From Siphonodentalium dalli (lineage: Eukaryota > Mollusca > Scaphopoda > Gadilida > Siphonodentaliidae), in assembly GCA_032622095.1 (NCBI GenBank), contig CP136063.1:75063980-75127979 (forward strand): a stretch of 64,000 nucleotides of DNA. Reading direction: 5' to 3'. The position numbers and the translations under genes are program-made. Numbering within the stretch: position 1 is the stretch's first letter; each line of letters begins with the position of its first letter. Below the pieces are notes generated by a model that was given only the letters and a program-made list of their open reading frames with translations, did not search any database and was not told the DNA's origin. Below, in pieces: positions 46,210 to 55,940 of this stretch.

Positions 46210-46334
46210 AAACGAAGACACGCGAAACAGTTGATGAACTATTGAATATTGTTTGTAAAGAATTAGAAGAAACGATGGAAGTAGTAGACGTCTTCCGGCT
46301 ACGAAAACGTACCATGCCAAATCAGCATCAGTGA
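46203..46334 (+). other. 43-codon open frame crossing the array edge, possible LINE ORF1 remnant
   Basis: The frame opens with ATG-ATG from the last satellite unit and runs into unique sequence to TGA at 46332-46334. Its middle (DELLNIVCKELE, then VVDVFRLRKR) resembles the C-terminal part of ORF1 proteins of some LINEs, where an acidic helix precedes an RLGKR-like motif. The resemblance is from memory and short, and no retrotransposon reading frame follows. It may mark an old element into whose flank the array expanded. The frame continues the satellite's YTFLNLMM frame, so its start codon is supplied by the repeat. It is not called a gene. Confidence 0.25.
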
Positions 46335-46412
46335 AACGGTTCATTATCCCAGAAAAATAAACATACTCCGACAGAAAGCGAAGTTGCTGGTGGATACTAT
46401 AATATGAATAAC

Positions 46413-46526
46413 TTTAGTTTTAGATTCACCAGCTTCGCCCGCTGATGGGTGAAGAAATTTAAACACGGTGCCAACCAGCGTCATAAATGTTCTAGCGCCG
46501 CCAGGAGTCGCACAATAAAGCACAAC
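46413..46526 (-). pseudogene. Conserved 38-codon candidate exon, copy 1 (splice acceptor lost)
   Basis: This is the same 114-bp stretch as 55496-55609. It reads VVLYCATPGG at the start and ends AGESKTK. From codon 5 onward the two copies differ only at three synonymous sites (TGT/TGC, GCG/GCT, CCA/CCG). In copy 2 an AAG precedes the exon on the minus strand; here that triplet is ACG, so the presumed acceptor AG is gone. The candidate donor GT remains. Homology to copy 2 stops within 3-4 bp of the donor side, at about 46410. I do not recognise the protein. It lies downstream of the receptor at 50777-52666, separated by the 3.6-kb insertion. Confidence 0.35.
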
Positions 46527-46917
46527 CGTAAAATTGTTTACCATACACATTATACGGTAGATATACAGTCGGTATTGATTAATCAGTCTTTACTAAATTG
46601 GATTATCGGATTCAAGTATAAAATTATACATTGGAGTGTTCGATTATTCATTTGGGAGGTTTTCATGAAAACAAGCAGACGACTGACAGAAAGTAGATAT
46701 ATAACACAAGGGCAGACTGATTCATATTCATAGGTCGGAAATATTCACATAATAAGTTATGGTCGTTTGTTGAACTTATAATCTGAAAATGTGCTAAGGG
46801 TGAGTATTTAGTATAGAAAGTGTTAACGCGAACTTATTAGCCCGATTCGTCATCTCTACGTAAACCTCTATGACCGGATTCGTCATCTCAGGTTTAATCT
46901 TGGTCTACGTAAACCTC

Positions 46918-48697
46918 TAGGTTTAAACCGCCGTGAGTCAGCAAAATCCATGGTTTAAACCCGAGACCACAGGTCTAAGTGACGCATTCGTCATCTCTGG
47001 TTTAAACCTAGTCCAGCCAGACCAGTGGTTTAGCAGTTGTGTCTCTGTATCGTCGAGATAATTAAACGTACTTTCCTAATGCGGACCGCCTCGTTTTATC
47101 GATTGCGAAAATCATTAATTACGACAGCGGTCATATTTTGACCAAACATTTTTAAGCGAGAAGCAGTCACACATATAAAGCATATGGGGATAAGTTTTTG
47201 TGAATTTCAATATTGTTTTTGCGTTTTATAAGCTTAAACCGGCAACTAAACCATCTAATTCGGCGGTCCAGCTAAATCAGCTTTATCGAGGCTAAATTTG
47301 AGATGACGAATCCGTCTTTTCTTCATCGCGGTTTAGAATTGTCAAACAATCAGTCAAAGGGTGGAGCTGTAAATAATCTTGAGTGAGGGCGTGTCTAAGT
47401 GGCGACTGTCGACTGGTGTTATCATGTCACAGTTTATTCATTCGCACGCGAGCTTTGCTCAGATATGGACATATTTGATTTTACAACTATCTTGTGGTTT
47501 TTTGTTTGGCTTGTGGCAATCACAAATACTAGTGCTTTCTACGAATTCATTTGAAGGGTTCAACGTTTTAATTTTGACACCAAAACGATGCTACTGCATG
47601 ACCAGATATGCTAAACTTATATTGCTATATGAGTCAAATTTGATAACTTATTTTGATGTAGATCATGACACAAAGCTCTATTCTGGCTACGCCCATAAAT
47701 TCCCATAATATTCTACCAGTTCAAAACCTGGGAACCTTTTTGATTTTCTGCATGACGGGAAATTTATGACATTGACAAAAAATCAACGCATGTAATATAT
47801 TTCTTTGTTAAAAGCTGTTCCTCTGCATGGTTGCCCACTTCCAACAGTTCAGATGCCGCTCATGGAGTGCACTCATAAGCTTATTGCCTTTACTTGACTG
47901 GCCTCTTGGTCCAGGATTGACTCGATTATGGAGACTTTATTCAGCACCAGAGTGGCTTTGCGCACATTTTGATCATTTGAACATTTTAATTTAAAAAAAA
48001 ATTAATTAAATTTAAAACAAACAAATGTTAATTTAAATTTTAAATTTTGTTTCTTTTTAGATTCAACTCCTTACTCGATTTAACACAATTGTTTTCTTTT
48101 GTTTTTTAAATTATATTTTTTCTTATTTTTAAATCTAAAATTTTAAAACCTAACGCCGTTATACCACATGAATCACCACACATCATTTAATTGAAATCGG
48201 TCCATGTGGTATTGGAGAACAGTTGCGAACAGACAAACGGACATACAGATAGACAGCAACTATACCCTTTAATATATACAGATATACATGTAAATACACC
48301 AAATGTTGTCTTTGCGGGTGAAGCATCTTGCAGAAATCTATCACAAACAAAGTGATGAACAGAGCGTGAAACTCATGTTGAGAGACATGCCCTTTGTTAA
48401 ATTGATTTAAACACACAATGAGATCGGATTAATAGTCAATGAGCGATACTTGTTTCTCAGTGAATAAATCCATTGAGCGTGCACTTGATCACGATAATAT
48501 ATAACTTGTCAATAACCATTATATCGGCAGATCTTTCGGTCCGATTGGTAAGAGGGTAGTTTGATTGCATAATCATATCACCGAATCGAGTTGTCAATTA
48601 GCTGGCAACTGAACGACCAAAACGCCCCCTTAGACCAGGTTTGGCTGGACCGCCAATGTAGGTTTAAACCATGTTTAAACTCGGAGATGACGAATCC
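46918..48697. repeat. Left monomer of the 3.6-kb element
   Basis: It aligns with 48706-50432 at about 1788 bp offset, including the TAGGTTTAAACCGCCG start, an AT-rich middle near 47985-48150 and the GAGATGACGAATCC end at 48684. Confidence 0.8.
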
Positions 48698-48705
48698 AGC
48701 CTATA

Positions 48706-50432
48706 GGTTTAAACCGCCGTGACTCAGCACAATCCGTGGTTTAAATCCGCGACCGCAGGTCTAAGTGACGCATTCGCCATCTCTGGTTTAAACCTGGTCC
48801 AGCCAGACCAGTGGTTTAGCAGTAGTGCCTCTGTATCGTCGAGATAATTAAACGTACTTTCCTATTGCGGACCGCCTCGTTTTATTGATTGCGAAAATCA
48901 ATAATTGGACAGCGGTCATATTTTGATTGGAAATTTATAAGCGAGAAGCAGGCACACATATAAAGCGTATGGGGATAAGTTTTTGTCAATTTCGATATTG
49001 TTTTGGGGTTTTATAAGCTTAAACCGGCAACTAAACCATCTAATTCGGCGGTCCAGCTAAACCAGCTTGATCGAGGCTAAACTTGAGATGACGAATCCGT
49101 CTTTTCTTCATCGAGGTTTAGAATTGTCAAGCAATCAGTCAAAGGGTGGAGCTGTGAATAATCTCGAGTGAGGGCGTGTCTAAGTGGCGACTGCCGACTG
49201 TTGTCATCATGTCACAGTTGATTCATTCGAACCCGAGCTTTGCTCAGATATGGACAATTTCCTAAATATATGATTTTTACAACTATCTTGTGGTATTTGT
49301 TTGTTTGGCTTGTGGCAATCACAAATACTGGTGTTTTCTACGAATTCATTTGAACGGTTCAACGTTTTAATTTTGACACCAAAACGATGCTACTGCATGA
49401 CCATATATTCTATACACATAGTTTGCAATCCTACTCTGGCTACGCCCATAAATTCCCATAATATTCTACCAGTTCAAAACCTGGGATCCTTTTTAGATTT
49501 TCTGCATGACAGGAAATTTATGACATTGAAAACAAATCAACGCATGTAATATATCTCTTTATTAAAAGCTGTTCCTCTGCATGGTTGCCCACTTCCAACA
49601 GTTCAGATGCCGCTTATGGTGTGCACTCATAAGCAAATTGCCTTTACTTGACTGGCCTCTTGGTCCAGGATTGACTCGATTATGGAGGTTTATTCAGCGC
49701 CAGAGGGGCTTAAATTGCGCACATTTTGATCATTTGAACATTTTAATTTAAAAACAAATTTAATTAAATTTAAAGCAAACAAATGTTATTTTTAATTTTT
49801 AAATTTGTTTCTTTTTAGATTCAACTCCTTACTCAATTTAACACAATTTTTTTTTAATTATATTTTTCCTTATTTTTAAATCAAAATTTTTTTAACCACA
49901 CGAATCACCACACCTAATTTAATTGAAATCGCTCCAGGGGTATTGGAGAACAGTTGCGAACAGACAAACGGACATACAGATAGACAGCTCCCATACCCTT
50001 TAATATATACAGATATACATGTAAATACAACAAATTTTGTCTTTGCGCGTGAAGCTACTTGCAGAAATCTATCACAAACGAAGTGATGAACAGAGCGTGA
50101 AACTCGTGTTGAGAGACATGCCCTTTGTTAAATTGATTTAAACACACAATGAGATCGGATTAATAGTCAATGAGCCTGAATGAGCGATACTTGTTTCTCA
50201 ATTAATAAATCCATTGAGCATGCACGTGGTCACGACGATTTATGACTTGTCAATAACCATTATATCGGCCTATATTTTGGTCCGATTGGTAAGAGGGTAG
50301 TTTGATTGCATAATGATCTCACCGAATCGAGTTGTCAATTAGCTGGAAACTGAACGACAAAAACGCTCCCTTAGACCCGGTAGGTTTAAACCAGGTTTAA
50401 ACTCGGAGGTTTAAACCGGAGATGACGAATCC
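48706..50432. repeat. Right monomer of the 3.6-kb element
   Basis: This direct copy of the left monomer starts right after the internal GAGATGACGAATCC. It has scattered substitutions and small indels against the left half, for example in the AT-rich stretch at 49737-49900, so the dimer is not brand new. Confidence 0.8.
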
Positions 50433-50776
50433 GGCCATTGGGACTCCCATGGAACGAACATGATATTTGATTACCCGAAAAGGGTGCCTCACTTCGTAGC
50501 ATGCAATGCTGAATAAAATCGCAGTTTCTTTGAATGTTTTTTGTGGATTAAATTGCGTTGGAGATAAACATACACTGATCGTAAACTCGCCGGCAAGCTA
50601 CGCAATGTTTTGATACTCGAATTCCCGATATCCAATTCAACGGAGTACATTTCTGGGTCCCTGCAAATAAGACTAGATGCTTGATTAGGATAGAACTCAG
50701 ACATGAAGATGCTGGACTTAAATACATTATCATTGTGATATATAGATAAATAGATCTGATCGTGTGATTTTCAGAT

Positions 50777-52666
50777 TTACAAGATTGTTTCTGCTGTGTC
50801 CCCACCGGGTCGTTCAAGTTGTCTTCCTATATTTCGAGTATATGCACCACTCGAAAGCGCACGTGCAATCTTTTCTGTGAAAAGTGCTTCGTTTGTATCG
50901 ATATGGGTAAATGTTTTGAGACAAAGTTGAATATCTGATTCTAATTCATCGGTCGGGACATCCTCCAGCATTACAATGATGAGTCGCCGGTTGCGCCTTG
51001 AGAGAAATTTCATAAATGCTGTTCGTAGCTCGAATAGACACCATTCGCTCCGAATGAAGTTAGCACTGAACACCATGATCACGTGACGGCTGGAATCAAT
51101 CCCGTCGATGATATTTTCGGCAATAGATTTTCCCGGAATGAAATCCTTGTGATGAAGGCAGAAGTTAAATCTTTCATGTTTGTATCCATTCATTTTTTCT
51201 AAGAAAACACGGGTTACCCAATTCACGTCAGCCTCTGCGTAGCAGATCATTGCGTCATAGACGTAATTCACGTTGTCGACAGTTTCGTCTCGTCCACAAG
51301 GAAAAACTAAACCAAGCTTCGCATACAAGCAAGCTCTAACTTCTAGTCGGAATTTCCACGTGACGACGAAAAAAACTATGGATACCAATGTAATACTTGC
51401 GAACGCTATAACCATTATGAGTTCGTCAGTTGATATATCAACGGTGTTTTGATCAGAGCGACATATCTGTTCTTTGGTATCATTCAACTCTGAGAGGATA
51501 ATCTTTCTCGAATGTTTCGTTTCTGTGCATGTTAGGTTCCAGAAGGGATCTCCAGTTTCACCGTTTCGCAACTTATACTTGATCAATTTAACAGTTTCTA
51601 GTATACCACAATCACATTTGAATGGGTTTCCACTCAAGTCGATACGAACGGTGCGTAATTTCTTCAAGTGATCAACCTGGTCCTTTGACAGACTAGTTAT
51701 GTTATTTTCAGATAAATCCAAGATTGTTTCTCCATCGAGTCGCTGGTCCTCTATACTGAAATCCGTTATTCTGTTTGAAGAAAGATCGACGTATTTGATT
51801 GCAGGAACCGATAGCCAATTGACGGACCATTTAGTCAATAGCGACGGGAAACTTTTGATAGAACATCTAGATGAATTCACTGTCTCAAGCGCAGTGAATT
51901 TGGCGAATATCGAAATATATTCCAAAAGGAATGAAGTTACTTCATCGAAGCAATAGCGAATGGTCTTTAACAAACCATATTCACATTTATTTGGGAGAAA
52001 CGTTCTCAAAGCTTTCAGTGTATGTATCGTTGATAGGGGTATTACAGGTGCTGTGTGGCATTTTTTACCGTAAACTGATCCTTCACAACCATGCGTACGC
52101 TGATCGCCCACTATTACTGTTGAGTTTATCCACCTGAATTTTCGCATATATATTGGACCACAGAAATCGCCCCTGGCGAACTCCAAGCCCAATTGGTCAT
52201 CGAAAGCTACTTCTGAGTTAGAAATATCGACTTCCAACAAGGATGTCATATCATGATTTATTAAGTCCTCTTTTCTCACGTAAACATAACAACCATTTAT
52301 GTTGAGATAAGCGATACCCAATGTTCTTAGAAATGAATAGATGACCGATTGATGAACGTTACAAATGATATTCAGCGCATAACACATCTTGTTCGAGTTC
52401 CTGTTTTGAGAAATCCATGAGGAAATATCCATAATAGAAAGTTCGCCATAGTCAAGGAAACATGTTATCTGGACGCACTTATAAGTTAATCCGATATCCA
52501 CGAATTCTCCAGAGTGACAAATATCTGGCAATCCGACAGGCAGTGAGGCAGTCCAATTTGAAGTAGGCGAAGATAGGTTTGCACTGGCATGTGTTATTTG
52601 CATCAGACGTCCGATCACGATTTGCGTGCACACAACAGCAGTATTTACTTGCATGTACCTGTTCAT
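50777..52666 (-). CDS. Toll-like receptor, single exon, copy 1
   Basis: A 629-residue type I membrane receptor of the TLR family. I start at the inner ATG (52666), not at 52714, because MNRYMQVN begins at the same place in three copies of the locus and opens a signal peptide ending near HASA. The ectodomain (about 25-285) is cysteine-containing and has no clear LRRs. Recognisable LRRs follow at about 285-350 (VDLSSNRI, LDLSENNI), then an LRRCT cap from CDC at 351-353 to about 405. A membrane helix lies at about 416-437 and a TIR domain at about 470-605 (box 1 YDAMICYA, box 2 HKDFIPG with the BB-loop proline). Box 2 has K for the usual R, and I see no FW box 3. The protein ends ETIL. Compared with copy 2 it has an extra two-cysteine stretch in the ectodomain. 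The expected role is innate immune sensing with MyD88-type signalling, known for the family; the ligand is unknown. Confidence 0.9.
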   Translation of the reverse strand: MNRYMQVNTAVVCTQIVIGRLMQITHASANLSSPTSNWTASLPVGLPDICHSGEFVDIGLTYKCVQITCFLDYGELSIMDISSWISQNRNSNKMCYALNIICNVHQSVIYSFLRTLGIAYLNINGCYVYVRKEDLINHDMTSLLEVDISNSEVAFDDQLGLEFARGDFCGPIYMRKFRWINSTVIVGDQRTHGCEGSVYGKKCHTAPVIPLSTIHTLKALRTFLPNKCEYGLLKTIRYCFDEVTSFLLEYISIFAKFTALETVNSSRCSIKSFPSLLTKWSVNWLSVPAIKYVDLSSNRITDFSIEDQRLDGETILDLSENNITSLSKDQVDHLKKLRTVRIDLSGNPFKCDCGILETVKLIKYKLRNGETGDPFWNLTCTETKHSRKIILSELNDTKEQICRSDQNTVDISTDELIMVIAFASITLVSIVFFVVTWKFRLEVRACLYAKLGLVFPCGRDETVDNVNYVYDAMICYAEADVNWVTRVFLEKMNGYKHERFNFCLHHKDFIPGKSIAENIIDGIDSSRHVIMVFSANFIRSEWCLFELRTAFMKFLSRRNRRLIIVMLEDVPTDELESDIQLCLKTFTHIDTNEALFTEKIARALSSGAYTRNIGRQLERPGGDTAETIL

Positions 52667-52679
52667 GTTAGAATGTAAG

Positions 52680-52740
52680 CATTCCACCGACTGAGAGCAT
52701 ATAAATATTTGCATATACTATATATGGTCAACTATAGCTG
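52680..52740 (-). promoter_or_regulatory. Conserved 5' flank of copy 1 receptor, candidate core promoter
   Basis: On the minus strand, TTATATGCTCTCAGTCG lies about 20-45 bp before the inner ATG. It recurs before copy 2 (near 58160) and, with one change, before the fragment at 53644. The TATA-like and TCAGT parts are only about 8 bp apart, so at most one is a true core element. Conservation of the block is seen; promoter function is inferred. Confidence 0.3.
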
Positions 52741-53259
52741 AACAAACATTAAATGTGAACTTCCTTGTTAGCGCACGTTTATTTTCGGCCGTTATTTTTT
52801 ACTGAATGGTAGATTGTGCTTTGTTAAACATGATCGCTCATGCATGTGCTATTACTATATAGGCTGTGCGAATGAAAAAAGCGACAAATTTAATGACAAG
52901 AACACCATAGTCACGTAATTATGGTAACGCCATCGGCATCATATTATTAGGCATATATAAAATATTTTGCAGCTTTAATGTAGTGATTGTCAAAAATGTC
53001 TATACAGGTAATGGCTATGTATATATAGATGATTATATGTAATTTGTGTGTATATGTGTATAATATTTGCTTGGTGAAAAAGCACATGAACGCATTGTTA
53101 AATCGGACGTGCCAAACTAAAGTTACATGTGATAAGTTTAATAGGCAAAACATCCTTATAAGGACAGTATGCAACATACTAACATATAGTTGTACATTGA
53201 ACAATATAATAAATTATATAATATTATATATATAACCTTAGTTAAACTGAATGTGCATA
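52741..53259. other. AT-rich intergenic stretch, no gene seen
   Basis: The first 150-200 bp still align with the 5' flank of copy 2 near 58200-58390. The rest is AT-rich. Short overlapping open frames on both strands (52947-53204 minus, 53029-53235 plus) have no recognisable motif and look fortuitous. Confidence 0.6.
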
Positions 53260-53570
53260 GGGCCGCCTCGTCTTCATTTATTCGTTGATTTATGAGGCGG
53301 TGCTCATCGCGTGCGGAATATAATTTTCGGATTATATGACAAATTGAAGTGCATGAAGTCTGGGAACTGTGTCTTCATAATAGTTATTAGTCCAAGCCAC
53401 GGTATGTGGTAAGCACTACATTCCAAAAGAAAGTGTTTTATCTTCAATAGCATCATCGGAACAAAATATACATAGTCTTTGTTCCAATGCCGTCCCTTTT
53501 CAATAGCCAATTTATGATTACTTATACGCAGTCTAGTGAAAATGATTCTATTTTCTATTTTCTATTACTG
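53260..53570 (-). pseudogene. Frameshifted C-terminal fragment of a LINE reverse-transcriptase ORF
   Basis: On the minus strand the sequence reads TRLRISNHKLAIEKGRHWN, then, in another frame, LCIFCSDDAIED, then, back in the first frame, HFLLECSAY. This order (TRLR..H.L..E.GR, C..C, HFLLEC..Y) is typical of the far C-terminal region of invertebrate non-LTR retrotransposon polyproteins. The frame changes show it is dead. No reverse-transcriptase or endonuclease domain lies nearby, so this is a short 3' fragment. Its orientation is opposite to the LINE fragment at 61053-61363. Recognition is from motif memory. Confidence 0.6.
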
Positions 53571-53628
53571 TTTTCCTGATATGGAAATAACTAAGAGCGT
53601 TTATATCATTTGTGTGTGATCATGATAA

Positions 53629-53745
53629 CTGCATGTACCTATTCGTGTTGAACCCCGTGGAAGCATTCGACCGATTGAGAGCATATAATTATATGCATAA
53701 AAATGGTCAACTATAACTGAATCAATATTAAATGTTACAGTGTAG
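53629..53745 (-). pseudogene. 5'-end remnant of a receptor copy, start codon mutated
   Basis: About 115 bp match the start region and 5' flank of the two intact receptors, including GAGAGCATATAA and GGTCAACTATAACTGA. The start codon position (53644-53646, plus strand CGT) reads ACG on the minus strand instead of ATG. No receptor coding sequence follows downstream. It is a fourth, extremely truncated member of the cluster. Confidence 0.7.
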
Positions 53746-54554
53746 GAACTGTTACATCGGAAGTCGTTCTATCGCCGGTATTGTGATGGTTCTTACCTGA
53801 TTTGTTACGGTTCCTTCTGATTGAAAATAATGATTTTTGTGACAAAATCACTAATAATTATAGATATCTTGAATATATTATACTTTCCTGAATGAACAGA
53901 GGCTGCAGAAGTGCCGTGTTATCGAAACCTGAACTCTAGACCACAATTAACTCGGTATTAGCGAGTTAACGCGTAAATATCAACATGTTATCACTGAAAA
54001 TCAAGCCACATGGACGCAATTTCTTTGTTGTTCGTGGTGTATAATATATGAAACGCATTCTGAAGACAAACACTGACTGTAAAGTATACCCGTGTTATTT
54101 TTCTGTAAAATAGCTGAGAAAGTATCCCGATAGGGGTTGATAATTGGGAGCTGTGGCCTCGTAAATCAACACGGGTGCGTGTTACGGTTCTATTTCAATC
54201 CATGGCTGTGACGGTTCTGTACATGAGATTTATTCGAACGATTTCTTCACTTTGGTCCGAAAATCGTCTTGTGTATCTGACATTTTAAATCAGATAATGA
54301 CTGTAACTTATGTAATTTGCATAATAGAACAGGCATATTAAGAAATAACACAATAAATACCAAATACGGGAGATTAAATGACATTAATAGGCGGAAATAA
54401 AATATTGAAAGTCCCGATGAGTATAGTATCATAATCATGCCCGCCTGTATAAATGACCAATGGTAATATAAATATACTCTCAGGAGAATATGAGATGTTA
54501 TATATATATATGCACATGTCAATATTCGAACCCATTTTCAGACTGATACGCTTC
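53746..54554. other. Intergenic, no gene recognised
   Basis: AT-rich sequence. A 91-codon minus-strand frame at 54247-54522 encodes a hydrophobic, low-complexity product with no recognisable domain, and I do not call it. Confidence 0.5.
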
Positions 54555-54740
54555 CTAACTCTCGGTGAAAGGGCTGGGCTTCCCTTTTAAGGACGTCCCC
54601 GTCGTCAAGGTGGTTAGGTCATGGATAATATCATCGTAGTCTGGGCTAGACGAGGTTGGCGCGGCTTCTAACCCCGACAACGGCGAAAATCGGGACTCAT
54701 GTTCAAGCTTGATCTGAGTTGAGGGACATCTCAATGTGCC
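54555..54740 (-). CDS. Candidate terminal exon of an unknown protein
   Basis: On the minus strand, CCCTCAACTCAG resembles a splice acceptor. It is followed by an open stretch of about 55 codons (starting IKLEHESRF, ending PSPFTES) to a stop at 54555. The stretch is less AT-rich than its surroundings and rich in Ser, Thr, Pro and Asp, like a cytoplasmic tail. The open frame extends upstream to 54905, but that part is AT-rich and lies in a sequence repeated at 55200-55310. I do not recognise the protein and find no companion exon. It could be chance. Confidence 0.25.
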   Translation of the reverse strand, partial: GTLRCPSTQIKLEHESRFSPLSGLEAAPTSSSPDYDDIIHDLTTLTTGTSLKGKPSPFTES

Positions 54741-54764
54741 ATTCCGATCGATAAAAACATGGCT

Positions 54765-54890
54765 ATTTCGATAAGAAATGACCATTTGTTCACGCTCACA
54801 GAAGCAAGCATATTTGACGCAATGAACAATCATACTGAGTCTGCGTGCCTCCACATATATGATATATATATTTATCACATAATTTGCCCA
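54765..54890. repeat. Dispersed repeat, partner of 55205-55320
   Basis: About 110 bp match 55205-55320: TTCGATAAGAAATGA, GCTCACAGAAGCAAGCA, GAACAATCAT and TGCGTGCCTCCA, in order and in the same orientation. Its nature is unknown; it lies at the left edge of duplication copy 2. Confidence 0.65.
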
Positions 54891-55051
54891 TAAAAGCAGT
54901 TTCATAATTATCGATAAGAGACACGTTTAATAACAGCGCGTGCGATGACGTCACATCGTTCTTCAAATGACTTGCGATCGCTGCGGTTTTTATCGTTGTT
55001 TTCGATGGATATTTCGCATTGCTTCGCGTTTATTTGATCATGTGATAAAAA

Positions 55052-55195
55052 GTATCTCACACTCGTCCTATTTTATACGTAATTTATCAACCTCGTCCAC
55101 TAAATTCTATTTGAGCCTCGGTAAACCTCGGCTCAAATCGAATTTAGTGAACTCGGTTGATAAATTCCGTATAAAATAGAAACTCATGTGAGATC
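55052..55195. repeat. Inverted repeat of about 144 bp, MITE-like hairpin
   Basis: The left arm runs from GTATCTCACAC through TATTTTATACG, AATTTATCAACC and ACTAAATTC to TTTGAGCC. The right arm reads these back from GGCTCAAA to GTGAGATC, with a loop of about 11 bases near 55118. The arms pair imperfectly. A short foldback or MITE is the simplest reading. Confidence 0.7.
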
Positions 55196-55495
55196 CTCTA
55201 TATATACATTTCGATTAGAAATGAGAATTTGTTCGCGCTCACTGAAGCAAGCACATTTGAAGAGATGAACAATCATATACTGAGTCCGTGCCTCCATAAA
55301 GATGATATATATACGCTGCATCAATGTAATCTGTTCTGCAAGCTGAGAACAAGAGTCACTGACATCTTAAGTTTTCATTTGTAAAATGCTGAGAAAGAAG
55401 AATGGTATCTTCAAAGATTAAAAATTTGACATTGCAATTAACGTTGAATATCTGGCGCTAAAACACGAATCCTGATTTTCCATTGGCCAGCTAAC

Positions 55496-55609
55496 TTTAG
55501 TTTTAGATTCACCAGCTTCGCCCGCTGACGGGTGAAGAAATTTAAACACGGTGCCAACCAGCGTCATAAATGTTCTAGCGCCGCCAGGAGTAGCGCAATC
55601 GAGCACACC
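55496..55609 (-). CDS. Conserved 38-codon candidate exon, copy 2
   Basis: A 114-bp, phase-0 stretch on the minus strand, preceded by AAG (candidate acceptor) and followed by GTTAGC (candidate, non-optimal donor). It reads GVLDCATPGG, then ARTFMTLVGT, VFKFLHPSAG and EAGESKTK. Against copy 1, codons 5-38 carry three synonymous and no replacement changes, while flanking DNA differs more. That pattern suggests protein-level constraint, at least until recently. The open frame spans 55418-55702, but conservation is confined to this core. I do not recognise the domain. It sits about 650 bp downstream of the copy 2 receptor stop, so it belongs to another gene, to an alternative 3' exon, or to a dispersed element. 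Confidence 0.4.
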
Positions 55610-55930
55610 CTTAAAAATGTTTACTATACACCATATGCATGCAGTAGATATACAGTCGTCATTGATTAACCATTCTTTACTAAATTGGATTATCTCATTC
55701 ATTTATATAAGTATATACATTGGAGTGGTTTATTATACATTTGTGGGGGGGGGTCACGAAAACAAGCAGACGACTGACAGAACGTAGATATATAACACAA
55801 GGGTGGAATGATTCATACTCATATAATAGGTCATAAATGTTCAGATCATTTGTTGAACTTATTATCATAATTTTTTTCTGACGTAACTATTCGCGAGTGA
55901 GTATTTAGTATAGAAAGTGTTAACACGAAC

Positions 55931-55940
55931 TTATTTGGAC
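55931..55940. other. Empty (pre-insertion) site of the 3.6-kb element
   Basis: GAACTTATTTGGACTCCC in copy 2 corresponds to GAACTTATT, then the insert, then ATTGGGACTCCC in copy 1. The empty site has a single ATT where copy 1 has two, apart from one T/G difference in the next base. Confidence 0.8.

Larger units (their letters stand above)
46839..50436. mobile_element. 3.6-kb inverted-repeat transposable element, head-to-tail dimer
   Basis: The ends are imperfect inverted repeats: left AGCCCGATTCGTCATCTC, right GAGATGACGAATCCGGCC (16 of 18 positions pair). ATT flanks both ends (46836-46838 and 50437-50439), fitting a 3-bp target duplication. The paralogous site near 55931-55940 lacks the insert, which defines the limits. 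The interior is two direct copies of about 1.75-1.8 kb with a junction near 48698. GAGATGACGAATCC, or its complement, recurs at 46875, 46985, 47300, 48684, 49085 and 50419, and GTTTAAAC palindromes cluster near the ends. Short open frames (47379-47708, 49301-49549) are not conserved between the halves, and I see no transposase. It is probably non-autonomous; the superfamily is not assigned. Confidence 0.85.
46410..52900 (-). repeat. Segmental duplication unit, copy 1 (receptor unit)
   Basis: The block aligns with 55493-58390: candidate exon, spacer with GTTAACGCGAACTT, 3' flank, receptor CDS and 5' flank, all in the same order and orientation. It differs mainly by the 3.6-kb insertion at 46839-50436. 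Similarity fades about 200 bp beyond the receptor start. Confidence 0.85.

Noticed and set aside
47379-49549. Open frames 47379-47708, 48183-48416 and 49301-49549
   Set aside because: They lie in the 3.6-kb element, and the frame is not preserved between its two monomers. No transposase motif is seen.
51474-52137. Plus-strand frames opposite the copy 1 receptor (and 56573-57737 opposite copy 2)
   Set aside because: These are antisense shadows of the receptor CDS.
52667-52714. Upstream start codon for the copy 1 receptor (and 58124-58165 for copy 2)
   Set aside because: The extra N-terminal residues are unrelated between copies and would bury the signal peptide. The inner ATG is shared by three copies.
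54967-55179. 70-codon plus-strand frame
   Set aside because: It is mostly the inverted repeat at 55052-55195 read through.
55551-55787. Plus-strand frame over the conserved candidate exon
   Set aside because: Silent changes between copies fit the minus-strand frame. The plus frame runs into AT-rich, unconserved DNA.
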